Positions 25,024 to 33,960 of a stretch of 64,000 nucleotides of DNA are shown here, piece by piece. Location: NCBI RefSeq assembly GCF_014595955.1, contig NZ_JABVCF010000009.1, positions 62,001-126,000 on the forward strand. Direction: 5' to 3'. Within the stretch, counting starts at the first letter, position 1. Every line of letters begins with the position of its first letter. Both the position numbers and the translations under genes were made by a program. Under the pieces are notes generated by a model that did not search any database, was not told the DNA's origin, and saw nothing but the letters and a program-made list of their open reading frames with translations. The DNA comes from Pseudaminobacter soli (ex Zhang et al. 2022). Its GTDB lineage: Bacteria > Pseudomonadota > Alphaproteobacteria > Rhizobiales > Rhizobiaceae.

Positions 25024-26205
25024 ATGCCGTCCGTCCAAGATCCCCTGAACGCCTTCGTCGAAACAGACCAAATCACTGTTGCGAATGCGGAATCCGGCCC
25101 GCTCGCTGGCCTGTCGCTCGGCATCAAGGACATCTTCGACGTCGCCGGCCTGCGCACCGGCTGCGGCAATCCTCAGAAGCTCGCCGAAGCGTCGCCGGCA
25201 GAGCGCAGCGCCTCCTGCGTGCAGCGCCTGCTTGATGCGGGCGCGCGATTCGCGGGCAAGACCGTCACCGACGAACTCGCCTTCTCCCTGTTCGGCCAGA
25301 ACGTGCATTTTCCTTTTCCCATCAATCCCCGCGCGCCCGAGCGCTACACGGGTGGCTCTTCCTGCGGCTCCGCTGCCGCAGTGGCGGGCGGGTTGGTCGA
25401 CATCGCGCTCGGCTCCGACACCGGCGGCTCAGTGCGCGCACCAGCGAGCTTCTGCGGCCTCGTCGGGCTTAGAACCACGCACGGCCGCATCCCGATCGAT
25501 CGCACGATGCCGCTTGCGCCATCGCTCGACACGGGCGGCTGGTTCGCCCGCGACATCGATGTCTACGAAGCGGTCGGCCGGGTACTGCTGGGCGAAGACA
25601 GCCACACTGGACAGCTGACCCGCGCAATCACGCTGGATACGATGGATGAACTCGTGTTCGGCAGCGAAGAGGCAGCCGAGTACGAGCGAATGCGCAGACT
25701 CGTCGGCCTGCCGATCACGAGCCGCTCCGCATGGCCGTTCTCGTCCTCTCCCGACGAGCTCTACACCTGCTTCCGACTGATCCAGGCGGCGGAAGCCTGG
25801 GCAGCGCACGGAGCCTGGATCGGCAAGCACGAGGCATCGCTCGGCCCTGGCACACGCGAGCGCTTCCTGTTCGGCTCGACGCTCGACGGGGAAACGGTAG
25901 CAGTGCAAAGGACACGCCGCGAAAAATTCCGCTCCGAAATGCTCGACCTGCTCGGGGACGGCAACGTGCTGGTGCTTCCAACCGTGCCGGGCGCCTCGCC
26001 GCTGAAGACCGAAACAGCCGAGGCGCTGCAGTCCTATCGCGAGCGGGCGCTGCATCTGCTTTGCCTGTCAGGACTTTCCGGCTGCCCGCAGATCACCCTG
26101 CCCCTCGGTTCGGTGCATGGCGCGCCGTTCGGCCTCTCCGTCGTCGGACCGCACGGCAGTGACATGGCGCTGATCGGGATGGGGCGACGGCTGATGGGCG
26201 CGTGA
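25024..26205 (+). CDS. Amidase-signature family amidase
   Basis: This 393-residue hydrolase has the Ser-cisSer-Lys triad of the amidase signature family: Lys in LGIKDIFDVAG, cis-Ser in YTGGSSCGSAAAVAGG, nucleophile Ser in GSDTGGSVRAPAS. A glycine-rich C-terminus (SGLSGCPQITLPLG) follows. It resembles the plant AMI1/indole-acetamide hydrolase type, but the substrate cannot be told from sequence. The ATG follows GGGAAGTGA. It precedes a LysR regulator across a repeat-filled gap. Confidence 0.9.
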   Translation: MPSVQDPLNAFVETDQITVANAESGPLAGLSLGIKDIFDVAGLRTGCGNPQKLAEASPAERSASCVQRLLDAGARFAGKTVTDELAFSLFGQNVHFPFPINPRAPERYTGGSSCGSAAAVAGGLVDIALGSDTGGSVRAPASFCGLVGLRTTHGRIPIDRTMPLAPSLDTGGWFARDIDVYEAVGRVLLGEDSHTGQLTRAITLDTMDELVFGSEEAAEYERMRRLVGLPITSRSAWPFSSSPDELYTCFRLIQAAEAWAAHGAWIGKHEASLGPGTRERFLFGSTLDGETVAVQRTRREKFRSEMLDLLGDGNVLVLPTVPGASPLKTETAEALQSYRERALHLLCLSGLSGCPQITLPLGSVHGAPFGLSVVGPHGSDMALIGMGRRLMGA

Positions 26206-26208
26206 TCG

Positions 26209-26285
26209 GTGCGTCCTTCGAGGCTCGCCCGCAAATGTATTCGCGAGTTCCCGGACACCGTGCGGGCTCGCACCTCAGGATGAGG
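26209..26285 (+). repeat. Rhizobial intergenic palindromic repeat, copy 1
   Basis: The unit begins GTGCGTCCTTCGAGGCTCGC and ends CTCGCACCTCAGGATGAGG, with a partly palindromic middle (GCCCGC / GCGGGC). It starts 3 bases after the amidase stop. This word pair is a dispersed repeat familiar from many Rhizobiales genomes (RIME-like), as recalled knowledge. It may work as a terminator or RNA-processing site. Confidence 0.7.
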
Positions 26286-26383
26286 GAGTTCGAGCCTGAA
26301 CCGCTGGCCGCCGATGTTTTCGCGGCCTTTGATCGGGTTCAAACAACGCAACCGCCGGCGATTGGGGTTGCTGGTACCACGTT

Positions 26384-26459
26384 CCTCATCCTGAGGTGCG
26401 ACCCTGAGCGCGAGCGACTTGGTCGCGAGCAGTCGAAGGGGTGCCTCGAAGGACGCACC
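26384..26459 (-). repeat. Rhizobial intergenic palindromic repeat, copy 2 (inverted)
   Basis: The same unit in opposite orientation: it begins CCTCATCCTGAGGTGCGA and ends GTGCCTCGAAGGACGCACC. It stops 16 bases before the LysR start. With copy 1 it forms an inverted pair around about 100 bases of unique DNA. Confidence 0.7.
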
Positions 26460-26475
26460 CGGAGCTAACATCGAA

Positions 26476-27375
26476 ATGGACACCCTCACCCGCATGCGCG
26501 CCTTCATCGAAGTGGTCGAGGCCGAGGGCTTTTCGGCGGCGGCGCGCAAGATCGGCCGCTCCAAGGCGCTGCTGTCGAAATATGTGCGCGAACTCGAGGA
26601 CGAGCTTGGCGCGCTGCTGCTCAACCGCACGACCCGCCAGTTCTCGCTGACCGAAGCCGGCCACACCTATTACCGGCGCGCTTCCGAGATCGTGCGCGAG
26701 ATCGACAGTCTGGCCGACAACGTGCGCGATTCCTCAGGCGACGTGCGCGGCCGGATCAAGCTGTCGGCGTCGCGCACCTTCGCCGATGCTCCGATCGGGC
26801 AATCGCTGATCGACTTCGCCAAGGAGCATCCCGACATCGTCCTGGAGATCCGACTCGATGACCGTTTCGTCGACCTCGTGGAAGAAGGTTTCGATCTCGC
26901 CATCCGCATCACCAGGCTGGAGAGTTCCTCGCTCATCGCACGCCGCCTCGCCCCGTTCGGACTGCGGCTCTGCGCCTCGCCAGACATCGTCGAGAGGCAC
27001 GGCATGCCCGAACGCCCCCAGGACCTCGCCGGCAAGCCGTGCGTGGTCGACACCAACGGAAGGTGGCTGTCCAACTGGCCGTTCCTGGGTGAAGGCAATC
27101 AGATCACGACCGTCTCGGTGAGCGGACCGATCGAGGTGAACAGCCCGATCGTCGCGCGCGCTGCCGCGGTATCGGGGCTGGGTTGGGCAATCCTGCCCGA
27201 CTTCATCGCCCAGCCGGACATCGAGGCCGGCCGCCTCGTGCCGGCGCTCGACAACCGCCTGCCAGACGGCGCCGGCATTTTCGCCGTCTATCCGCACCGC
27301 CGTTATCTCCCGGCCAAGGTCCGGGTGTTCGTCGATTTCATGGCGCAGTGGTTCCGCAAGTACAGCGCCGGATAG
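26476..27375 (+). CDS. LysR-family transcriptional regulator
   Basis: The 299-residue product has an N-terminal winged HTH (residues 1-60: MDTLTRMRAFIEVVEAEGFS, AAARKIGRSKALLSKYVREL) and a LysR effector domain (about 90-295: VRGRIKLSASRTFADAPIGQ, ... LGWAILPDFIAQPDIEAGRL). The ATG at 26476 is chosen as the family's usual start. It lies on the same strand after the amidase, so divergent LysR control of that gene is not the case here. The target is unknown. Confidence 0.92.
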   Translation: MDTLTRMRAFIEVVEAEGFSAAARKIGRSKALLSKYVRELEDELGALLLNRTTRQFSLTEAGHTYYRRASEIVREIDSLADNVRDSSGDVRGRIKLSASRTFADAPIGQSLIDFAKEHPDIVLEIRLDDRFVDLVEEGFDLAIRITRLESSSLIARRLAPFGLRLCASPDIVERHGMPERPQDLAGKPCVVDTNGRWLSNWPFLGEGNQITTVSVSGPIEVNSPIVARAAAVSGLGWAILPDFIAQPDIEAGRLVPALDNRLPDGAGIFAVYPHRRYLPAKVRVFVDFMAQWFRKYSAG

Positions 27376-27531
27376 AGCGCCACCATCTATTAACCTGTAG
27401 AAACATTGTCGATCAACTATCGGCGCAATCCAGGTGTCAACTCGCCTGTCAAGAGTATAATTCGTATCCTTCCTGATCGCAGAACCGGGATCGTCTCGTA
27501 CGGGCGAGTTCCCTGTTCGAGGAGCACTAGC

Positions 27532-29769
27532 ATGGAGCGCCGGCTGGCCGCGGTCCTTGCCTTCGACATGGTTGGGTACTCCCGCCTCATGGGCGCGGAC
27601 GAGGAGGTTACGCTCGCCGCCCACCGTCGTCATCGCCGGGTCTTGTTCGCACCCCGTGCCACCCAATACCGGGGCCGCATCATCAAGTTCACCGGCGATG
27701 GTGCCCTGATGGAGTTTGCAAGTGTCGTGGATTCACTGTGCTTCTCGGTCGAGATACAGCTTGCACTCCGCGACGAGAACGAAGGCGTGCCTGAAGAATC
27801 GCAGTTCCGCTACAGGATAGGGATCAACATCGGCGACATCATCCCTGAAGACGGCGATATTTTCGGCGACGGCGTAAATGTAGCCGCGCGCCTGCAGGAG
27901 ATCGCCGACCCGGGGGGAATATGCCTTTCGGGCGCCGCCTACCACCAGGTCAGGAGCAAGCTCGACCTGACATTTGAGCACCGCCCCCAAAGGCGCCTCA
28001 AGAACATCGCCGAGCCGGTGCAGATCTACAGCGTTCGGCTCGACGAAAAGGCCGAACGCCTCTCTACCCCACCTCCTCCTGCAGCGTCGACGGAGCCTCT
28101 GCCGCCACGGCGGAGAGGTTTGGCGTTCCGTATGTCGGCAGTGCTGCTGCTGGCGGCAGCGGCCGGGCTAGCTTGGTGGCAGCCCTGGACGCGCTTCATG
28201 CCTTCGGCGCCATTCGAGCGCATTGCCTACCCCCTCCCGGACAGGCCCTCGGTCGCCGTTCTTCCGTTCATCAATGTTAGCGGGGACAAGGAACAAGATC
28301 ATCTCGCTGAAGGGCTTACCGACGACCTGATCACGGACCTGTCCAAAGTTTCCGGGCTGTTCGTGATCGCGCGACACTCGGTCCTGGCGATCCGCGAAAC
28401 AGCCGCCACGATTCAGGACGTCGCGACAGAACTGGGTGTTCACTACGTCCTGGAGGGAACGCTTCAACGATCGGCAGACAGGCTTCGGATCAATGTGAAG
28501 CTGATCGACGCCCTAAGTGGGCTTTCGCTTTGGGCAGAACGCTACGACCGGCAGTACAGGGACCTGTTTGCCGTCCAGGACGACGTGATCGGAAAGATAA
28601 TTTCCGCGCTCGAGATCAGGCTGAGCCAAGGCGAGCGCGACCGGCTGGCGCGGATCCCAACCGACAACCTGGAAGCCTACGACTACTACATGCGCGCCGA
28701 GCAGGAGGGCTTTTTCTACAGCGACGTCGACACCTATCGCCGGACATTGTCCTACTATCAGCAGGCGATCGACCTCGATCCCAACTTCGCCAATGCTCAT
28801 GCCGGGATTGCCCGGGTGGCCGTGGACGTCTGGCGCAACGACTACAATTTCCTCTGGTCCGCCGCCGTGGCGCGAAAGATCGCCTACGATGCTGCCGGCG
28901 AAGCCCTGAGGCTCGACCCCAGCAATGCGCGTGCCCACACCGTCCTTGCCCTCTTGCAACTCGTCGACGGTCGCGCGGCCGAGGCACGCAATTCGGCGAG
29001 GCAGGCGGTGGGAGCCCAGCCCAACGACGCGGAAGCTGTCGGAAGCCTTGCCCTCATTCTCGCGCAAACGGGAAGCCGCGCTGAGGCGGTCCGCGAGATG
29101 GAGCGCGCGCTGCGCCTCGATCCCACGCCGGCTCCAAGCTTCCAACTCCTCGCCGGCATCGTGTTCTATCTGGCGCACGACAATGAGCGCGCGATCCCGC
29201 TCATCGAAGCCGCACGCGACGCCCTGCCCAAAGCCGAACCCGCACGCGAATATCTAAGCGCCGCCTACATGCACGACGGCAATCGCACCGTCGCGTCCGC
29301 CGAACGGGCCAACCTGCTGAAGCTGTTCCCGGACAGCAATTTGACCTACTACAGCTATCTGTATGACTATTGGCGTGAAGATGACCTCGCCTATCATCTC
29401 GACGGCTTACGCCATGCGGGCCTGCCTCAATGGCCCTTCGGCTTCGAGGGAAAGGCGACCGACCAACTCCGCGAAGCGGACTTGCGCAGGCTCGTCGACA
29501 ACAAGACCTGGAAAGGCCGGCACAAGAACGGGACGGAGTTCTTCCAATATTTCGATAAGGCAGGCAACACCGCCTATCGCAGCGCCAATACCAACATCAC
29601 GGGGCTGGTGGAGATCGAGGATGACCGCATCTGCGAGTTGTTCGCCGGTTATTTCAGGAACCGTAGTGTGTGCGGCTTTGTGTACCGAAACACGTCGCCG
29701 GACGAGCCGGGCGCGCAATACGTCCACGTCACGCCTCAGGCGCTTACTTTCTTTTCGATTGAGCAATAA
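27532..29769 (+). CDS. Class III adenylate/guanylate cyclase with TolB-like and TPR regions
   Basis: The 745-residue product has an N-terminal cyclase homology domain (residues 1-170: metal-binding LAFDMVGYSRLMGADEE, then GRIIKFTGDGALMEF and FGDGVNVAARLQEIA). One membrane helix lies near 197-215 (FRMSAVLLLAAAAGLAWW). A TolB-N-like domain follows (SVAVLPFINVSGDKEQDHLA), then several TPRs (about 390-600). The C-terminal 100 residues are less typical. Multi-copy cyclases with this order are common in rhizobia. Start at 27532 after GAGGAG. It likely makes cAMP, with the extracytoplasmic TPR part sensing or docking. Confidence 0.9.
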   Translation: MERRLAAVLAFDMVGYSRLMGADEEVTLAAHRRHRRVLFAPRATQYRGRIIKFTGDGALMEFASVVDSLCFSVEIQLALRDENEGVPEESQFRYRIGINIGDIIPEDGDIFGDGVNVAARLQEIADPGGICLSGAAYHQVRSKLDLTFEHRPQRRLKNIAEPVQIYSVRLDEKAERLSTPPPPAASTEPLPPRRRGLAFRMSAVLLLAAAAGLAWWQPWTRFMPSAPFERIAYPLPDRPSVAVLPFINVSGDKEQDHLAEGLTDDLITDLSKVSGLFVIARHSVLAIRETAATIQDVATELGVHYVLEGTLQRSADRLRINVKLIDALSGLSLWAERYDRQYRDLFAVQDDVIGKIISALEIRLSQGERDRLARIPTDNLEAYDYYMRAEQEGFFYSDVDTYRRTLSYYQQAIDLDPNFANAHAGIARVAVDVWRNDYNFLWSAAVARKIAYDAAGEALRLDPSNARAHTVLALLQLVDGRAAEARNSARQAVGAQPNDAEAVGSLALILAQTGSRAEAVREMERALRLDPTPAPSFQLLAGIVFYLAHDNERAIPLIEAARDALPKAEPAREYLSAAYMHDGNRTVASAERANLLKLFPDSNLTYYSYLYDYWREDDLAYHLDGLRHAGLPQWPFGFEGKATDQLREADLRRLVDNKTWKGRHKNGTEFFQYFDKAGNTAYRSANTNITGLVEIEDDRICELFAGYFRNRSVCGFVYRNTSPDEPGAQYVHVTPQALTFFSIEQ

Positions 29770-29853
29770 CCCAAGCAGAGCCCCCGCCACGCGAGGCAAG
29801 TGGGGTGATCGGGGTTCACTGCCACCGCTTCGGGCGGATTCGACCAGCACGTC

Positions 29854-30375
29854 CTAATTGCCAGTGTGCCGCCAATCCTTCTGGTCCTTTTCCAAGAGCA
29901 GCGTCTGCTCGACCTCGGACCAGTGCTTTCGGGATTCGGCCAGCTTGGTGGGGCTCTTCTGAAATCCATCGGCAGTGCCCGGATCGTAGCTCAGGTAAAG
30001 CTTGCCATCGATGATCCGCCACGCCTTCGGATCGATATTGGTGGTTACCGTCCCGAAGGAGACACCATCGGCGCAATAGCCCCCATACTGGGGCGCATAC
30101 TTTGCCGGGTCGGCCTTGAAGAGGTCACGGTTCTCCGCGCTGGCGAACACCCATGTCGCCCCAAGCCATCTGTAGGTGTATTGCTGCGAACCCTGAACGG
30201 CAGCATTGTCGGTGAAATATGCTACGGGGTCATAGCCCTTGATCGCCACGTCCCCGAAATAACCTGTGTTCACGAATTCCTCGGCAGCGGCAGGCACGAC
30301 CGATGCCCCGATGATGGTCACGGCTGCGAACAGCGCCGCAGTGCGAAGACTGCACTTCCTATGTTGGTCAGACAC
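29854..30375 (-). CDS. Secreted YHS-domain protein
   Basis: The 173-residue product starts at GTG with GGAGG before it. It has a signal peptide (about 1-30, ending VVPAAAEE) and one YHS domain with the family pattern AIKGYDPVAYFTDN, FASAENRDLFKADPAKYAPQ and YGGYCADGVSFG. YHS domains are often metal-associated. It is downstream of the ankyrin gene on the same strand (41-base gap), so the two probably form an operon. Confidence 0.85.
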   Translation of the reverse strand: MSDQHRKCSLRTAALFAAVTIIGASVVPAAAEEFVNTGYFGDVAIKGYDPVAYFTDNAAVQGSQQYTYRWLGATWVFASAENRDLFKADPAKYAPQYGGYCADGVSFGTVTTNIDPKAWRIIDGKLYLSYDPGTADGFQKSPTKLAESRKHWSEVEQTLLLEKDQKDWRHTGN

Positions 30376-30416
30376 GACGAACCTCCATCCTTGGTCGGAG
30401 CACCGTCCGGCAGTTG

Positions 30417-31007
30417 TCACTGCCGCTTGGTGCATTCCTGGAAGAGCCGATCGCCCACCAAGTCGGCCTTTTGACAGACTGCACCCGCCTTGATCAGCGG
30501 AACTGCAGTGTCCCAATGATCGCGCCAGCCTGCCTGACTGAGCGGCGTGTATCCGTTTCGTTCCTTCGCCTCCACTTCTGCCTTGTTCGCCAGCAGGAAC
30601 ACCACCACGTCGGTGTGTCCCTCCTCGGCCGCCGCGTGGAGCGGCGACATGTGATAGAAGTTCATCTGATCGTTCACAGCGGCGCCCTTGGCGACCAGCA
30701 ACTTCGTTACCTCGAGGTTGCCGGCGTATGCGGCAGCGTGAAGCGCGGTGAGGCCGCCCTTGTTACGAACTGCTATGTCTGCCCCTTGTGAGAGCAGATA
30801 GGCGACCACGTCCGCATGGCCAGCGAGCGCGGCAAGGACAAGTGGAGGATCCCCGGCCCGATCCGGCGCGGAGAGGTCAGAACCCTGGCCGACCAGTTGC
30901 TGTACCGCCTGGAGATCGCCCGCTTTTGCAGCATCGTGAAGGGGATCGGCAACAGCACTGGCAACGCCGAACGTCAGTCCGATCGCGAAGGCGAATGCAA
31001 ACCGCAT
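30417..31007 (-). CDS. Secreted ankyrin-repeat protein
   Basis: The 196-residue product has a signal peptide (MRFAFAFAIGLTFGVASAVA) and four or five ankyrin repeats (DPPLVLAALAGHADVVAYLL, GLTALHAAAYAGNLEVTKLL, MSPLHAAAEEGHTDVVVFLL, GYTPLSQAGWRDHWDTAVPL). It is presumably periplasmic and binds a protein partner, perhaps in the envelope stress context seen for periplasmic ankyrins beside catalases elsewhere; nothing local confirms that. It is first gene of a two-gene operon with the YHS protein. Confidence 0.88.
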   Translation of the reverse strand: MRFAFAFAIGLTFGVASAVADPLHDAAKAGDLQAVQQLVGQGSDLSAPDRAGDPPLVLAALAGHADVVAYLLSQGADIAVRNKGGLTALHAAAYAGNLEVTKLLVAKGAAVNDQMNFYHMSPLHAAAEEGHTDVVVFLLANKAEVEAKERNGYTPLSQAGWRDHWDTAVPLIKAGAVCQKADLVGDRLFQECTKRQ

Positions 31008-31196
31008 GATTTCTCTCCGCCCCCGCCGTCTGTTCCTGGGCGGACTTCACCAGTACTTAACTCTACCATGAACGTTGCTAGGATCAAGAACGCACAGGCG
31101 TTAGAGGCGTCCATTACGGCTCAAACGGGATAATCTGCCGTCCCACTTTCGCCCGGTTTCTGATAATCCTCACCGCGCAAATCACCCGGGATTCGA

Positions 31197-31862
31197 ATGC
31201 GCCTCTTCAACCACACCGCGAGGATCGCGACCACGGCTGCGCTGCTTGCTGCTTCTCCGACGCCCGCGCTAGTGCACCCGCACGTTTTCGCCGAGGCCAG
31301 GCTCGAAGTCATGGTCAATCCCGATCGCACGGTGAAGTCGCTTCGCCACCTCTGGCGCTTCGACGACGTCTTCTCCTCGACCGTGCTGATGGAGTTCGAC
31401 CAGAATGCCGACTTGAAGCTCGACGACGCCGAGTTGCAGGAGGTCGCCAACACGGTCCACTCGTCGATTGCCGAATACAAGTTCTTCCAGATGGTGACGG
31501 CCGATGGGAAGGACGTTGAGATGGTGCCGCCACCCGGCCTCATTGTGAACTTTGAGGACGGCCAGTTCATCATCCTCTTCGAATCGACCCCGAAGGAGCC
31601 GCTCAAGCTCGCCGGCAAGATCAATTTCGCTGTCTACGACCCGACCTTCTATACCGCGATCGAATTCACCGACGACGACAGGATGGCTGTGGCGTCCATG
31701 CCCGACGATTGCGGCAGGAAGGTTATCCGCCCTGACCCGGACGAGGCGCTGGCGCAGAACCAGGCAACGCTCACCGAAGCCTTCTTCAACGACCCGGCCG
31801 GCACGGACATGAGCAAGATTTTTGCGACAAAGCTGGAGTTGACCTGCAAGGCCAGCGGATGA
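31197..31862 (+). CDS. DUF1007 periplasmic protein associated with metal transport
   Basis: The 221-residue product has a signal peptide ending near SPTPALVHPHV, followed by the DUF1007 core (HPHVFAEARLEVMVNPDRTV, LRHLWRFDDVFSSTVLMEFD, TFYTAIEF). In rhizobia and other proteobacteria this family sits directly upstream of NicO-type transporters and is thought to be a substrate-binding partner. Here it lies 13 bases before such a gene, which supports that role. Confidence 0.88.
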   Translation: MRLFNHTARIATTAALLAASPTPALVHPHVFAEARLEVMVNPDRTVKSLRHLWRFDDVFSSTVLMEFDQNADLKLDDAELQEVANTVHSSIAEYKFFQMVTADGKDVEMVPPPGLIVNFEDGQFIILFESTPKEPLKLAGKINFAVYDPTFYTAIEFTDDDRMAVASMPDDCGRKVIRPDPDEALAQNQATLTEAFFNDPAGTDMSKIFATKLELTCKASG

Positions 31863-31875
31863 GCGAGAGAGGACC

Positions 31876-32961
31876 ATGAAGAAATGGATCGTGCGGGCGG
31901 TCCTCGCCCTGATCGCCCTTTCCTTTATCGCCAGCGACTTCGTGGCTTATGCCTACGCCCAGAGCTCACTCGGCATCGGCACCAATGAGGCCGCCGTTCC
32001 CTCCACCGGCTTGTTTGCCGGCCTGATGAACTGGATCAACGTCCAACAGCAGGGCTTTTACAGGTCGTTGACGGGCGCGCTGAAGGCGATGCGGCAGGAC
32101 GGCGGCAAGCTCTGGGTCCTGGTCGGCCTTTCCTTCGCCTACGGTGTGTTCCATGCGGCGGGCCCTGGACACGGGAAGGCGGTCATCTCCTCCTACATGC
32201 TCGCCAACGAGGTCGCGCTCAGGCGCGGCGTCGTGCTGTCCTTCGTCTCGGCCTTCCTCCAGGCTCTGACAGCCATCGTCGTCATCGGGCTGGTGTACCT
32301 CTTCCTGCGCGGCACGACGGTGTCGATGACCGACGCGACATGGTTCCTCGAGGTGGCCAGTTACGGGCTCATCTCCCTGTTCGGAGCCTGGTTGCTGTGG
32401 AAGAAGGCGGGGCCTCGGATCGCTGGCCTGTTCGGCGCCCATCCCGCGGTGAGCCTCTCGGCCGCCCACGCGCATTCGCACCGCCATGCGCATCATGACC
32501 ATGCGCATTGCGGCCACGACCACGCGATGGCCCCTTCGCAAGGACGTCACCATGACCACGCCGCGCATCATGCGCACGGCGAGGTCTGCACGACCTGCGG
32601 CCATGCCCACGCGCCGGACCCGGCGATGATCTCGGGCGATCGCTTCGACTGGCGCACCGCCTGGTCGGCCGTCGCAGCGGTGGGCCTGCGGCCCTGCTCC
32701 GGCGCATTGATCGTGCTGTCCTTTGCCCTTTTGAACGGGCTTTGGGTCGGCGGCATCGCCTCGGTCCTGGCGATGGCGCTCGGCACCGCCATAACCGTCT
32801 CGCTGCTCGCTACACTGGCGGTGACGGCGAAGAACTGGGCGGTCGCCTTCGCCGGCGACGGTCGTACAGGAAACCGCATCCACGCCGCCATCGAGATCGG
32901 CGGCGCGGCGATGGTCCTCCTGCTCGGCCTGACGCTGCTCAGCGCAAGCCTCAGCGCGTAA
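31876..32961 (+). CDS. NicO-family nickel/cobalt transporter with His-rich loop
   Basis: This 361-residue inner-membrane transporter has about seven helices and the family motif FHAAGPGHGKAVISSYMLAN. A second conserved motif lies late (GLRPCSGALIVLSFALLNGL). Between the halves, about residues 195-252, is a cytosol- or periplasm-facing His-rich loop (AHAHSHRHAHHDHAHCGHDH and more, ending CTTCGHAHAPD) likely to bind Ni2+, Co2+ or Zn2+. RcnA-like proteins of this family act in efflux; others import. Direction is not settled by sequence. It is co-transcribed with the DUF1007 gene. Confidence 0.9.
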   Translation: MKKWIVRAVLALIALSFIASDFVAYAYAQSSLGIGTNEAAVPSTGLFAGLMNWINVQQQGFYRSLTGALKAMRQDGGKLWVLVGLSFAYGVFHAAGPGHGKAVISSYMLANEVALRRGVVLSFVSAFLQALTAIVVIGLVYLFLRGTTVSMTDATWFLEVASYGLISLFGAWLLWKKAGPRIAGLFGAHPAVSLSAAHAHSHRHAHHDHAHCGHDHAMAPSQGRHHDHAAHHAHGEVCTTCGHAHAPDPAMISGDRFDWRTAWSAVAAVGLRPCSGALIVLSFALLNGLWVGGIASVLAMALGTAITVSLLATLAVTAKNWAVAFAGDGRTGNRIHAAIEIGGAAMVLLLGLTLLSASLSA

Positions 32962-32969
32962 AGCCGCGG

Positions 32970-33173
32970 CTACCCGTCCCGCCGCTGCCGACGGCCTCTC
33001 AGCCAGAACACCAGGAAGAAAGCGGCGACGAACAGGACCGCCACGATGCCGGCGAACAGCGGCGACACCTTGCCCAGCGCGAGCATGATGGTCGGCATGA
33101 AGTAGGCGCCAAGCCCGAAGGCCAGCAGGATCACCAGGGCGGCAATAGCGGCGTTCTTGCTGTCGCGGTCCAT
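32970..33173 (-). CDS. Small two-helix membrane protein
   Basis: The 67-residue product has two hydrophobic helices (AAIAALVILLAFGLGAYFMP and FAGIVAVLFVAAFFLVFWLR) and a basic tail (RGRRQRRDG). Its ATG overlaps the stop of the upstream SDR gene by one base (TGATG), which supports real, coupled translation. No family recognised. It is convergent with the NicO transporter. Confidence 0.65.
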   Translation of the reverse strand: MDRDSKNAAIAALVILLAFGLGAYFMPTIMLALGKVSPLFAGIVAVLFVAAFFLVFWLRGRRQRRDG

Positions 33174-33931
33174 CACAGCGAGAACCCGCCGTCCACCGCC
33201 ATGACCGTCCCGGTGGTGAACGCCGCTTCGTCGGACGCAAGATAAACCGCGATGGGCGCGATCTCGGCGGCGTCGGCCACCCGCCCCGTCGGCTGGCGCT
33301 GCACGAACATCTCCAGCGCCTTTTCCTTGCTGCCCCATTCCTTGCCGAGCGTCTCGACGCGCTCTTCCCAGGAGGGCGACTTGAAGGTGCCCGGCGCCAC
33401 CGCGTTGCAGCGGATGCCGTCGCGGATGAAGTCGGCCGCGACTGACTTGGTGAGACCGATCACCGCCGCCTTGCTGGCGCCGTAGGCGTAGCGGTTCGGA
33501 ATGCCGCGGATCGACGAGGCCCCTGACGAGATGTTCACGATCGAGCAGGTCTTGCCGGTCTCCTTCGCCCGCTCGAGCATCCCGGGCAGGAATGCCTTGA
33601 TCGTGCGGTGCATGGACTTGACGTTGAGGTCGAAGGAGAAGTCCCAGTCCTTGTCGCTGGTGCTTAGCACGGTGCCGTGGTGTACAAAGCCGGCGACATT
33701 GACCAGTATGTCGATGTGCCCGGTGTCGCGCGCATAGGCCTCCACCGCGTCGGTGGACAACACGTCCAGCCTTGCAGCCCGAGCGCCTTGCAGATCAGCC
33801 AGCTTGTCGAGGTCGATGTCGGAGGCGTAGACGACGGCCCCCTCGGCCAGGAACTGCTCGGCGATCGCCCGCCCGATCCCCTGCCCCGCGGCAGTCACCA
33901 CCGCGATCTTGTCCTTGAGCCTGCCTGCCAT
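33173..33931 (-). CDS. SDR-family dehydrogenase, DHRS6/2-keto-3-deoxyfuconate dehydrogenase-like
   Basis: The 252-residue NAD(P)-dependent SDR has a nucleotide motif VVTAAGQGIGRAIAEQFLAE, NVAGFVHHGTVL, catalytic Ser in NISSGASSI, and Tyr/Lys in RYAYGASKAAVIGLTKSVAA. The stretch NVAGFVHHGTVLSTSDKDWD matches, from memory, the DHRS6 group (R-3-hydroxybutyrate or 4-oxoproline type) and the bacterial 2-keto-3-deoxy-L-fuconate dehydrogenases. Substrate uncertain. Starts behind GAGGGAAC. Its stop overlaps the next gene. Confidence 0.88.
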   Translation of the reverse strand: MAGRLKDKIAVVTAAGQGIGRAIAEQFLAEGAVVYASDIDLDKLADLQGARAARLDVLSTDAVEAYARDTGHIDILVNVAGFVHHGTVLSTSDKDWDFSFDLNVKSMHRTIKAFLPGMLERAKETGKTCSIVNISSGASSIRGIPNRYAYGASKAAVIGLTKSVAADFIRDGIRCNAVAPGTFKSPSWEERVETLGKEWGSKEKALEMFVQRQPTGRVADAAEIAPIAVYLASDEAAFTTGTVMAVDGGFSL

Positions 33932-33960
33932 TGTTCCCTCTGAAGCTGCGTGATCCGACG

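Noticed and set aside
33173-33931. Assigning the SDR as a specific hydroxybutyrate dehydrogenase
   Set aside because: The likeness to the DHRS6 group is clear, but several substrates are known for that group and nothing local settles it.
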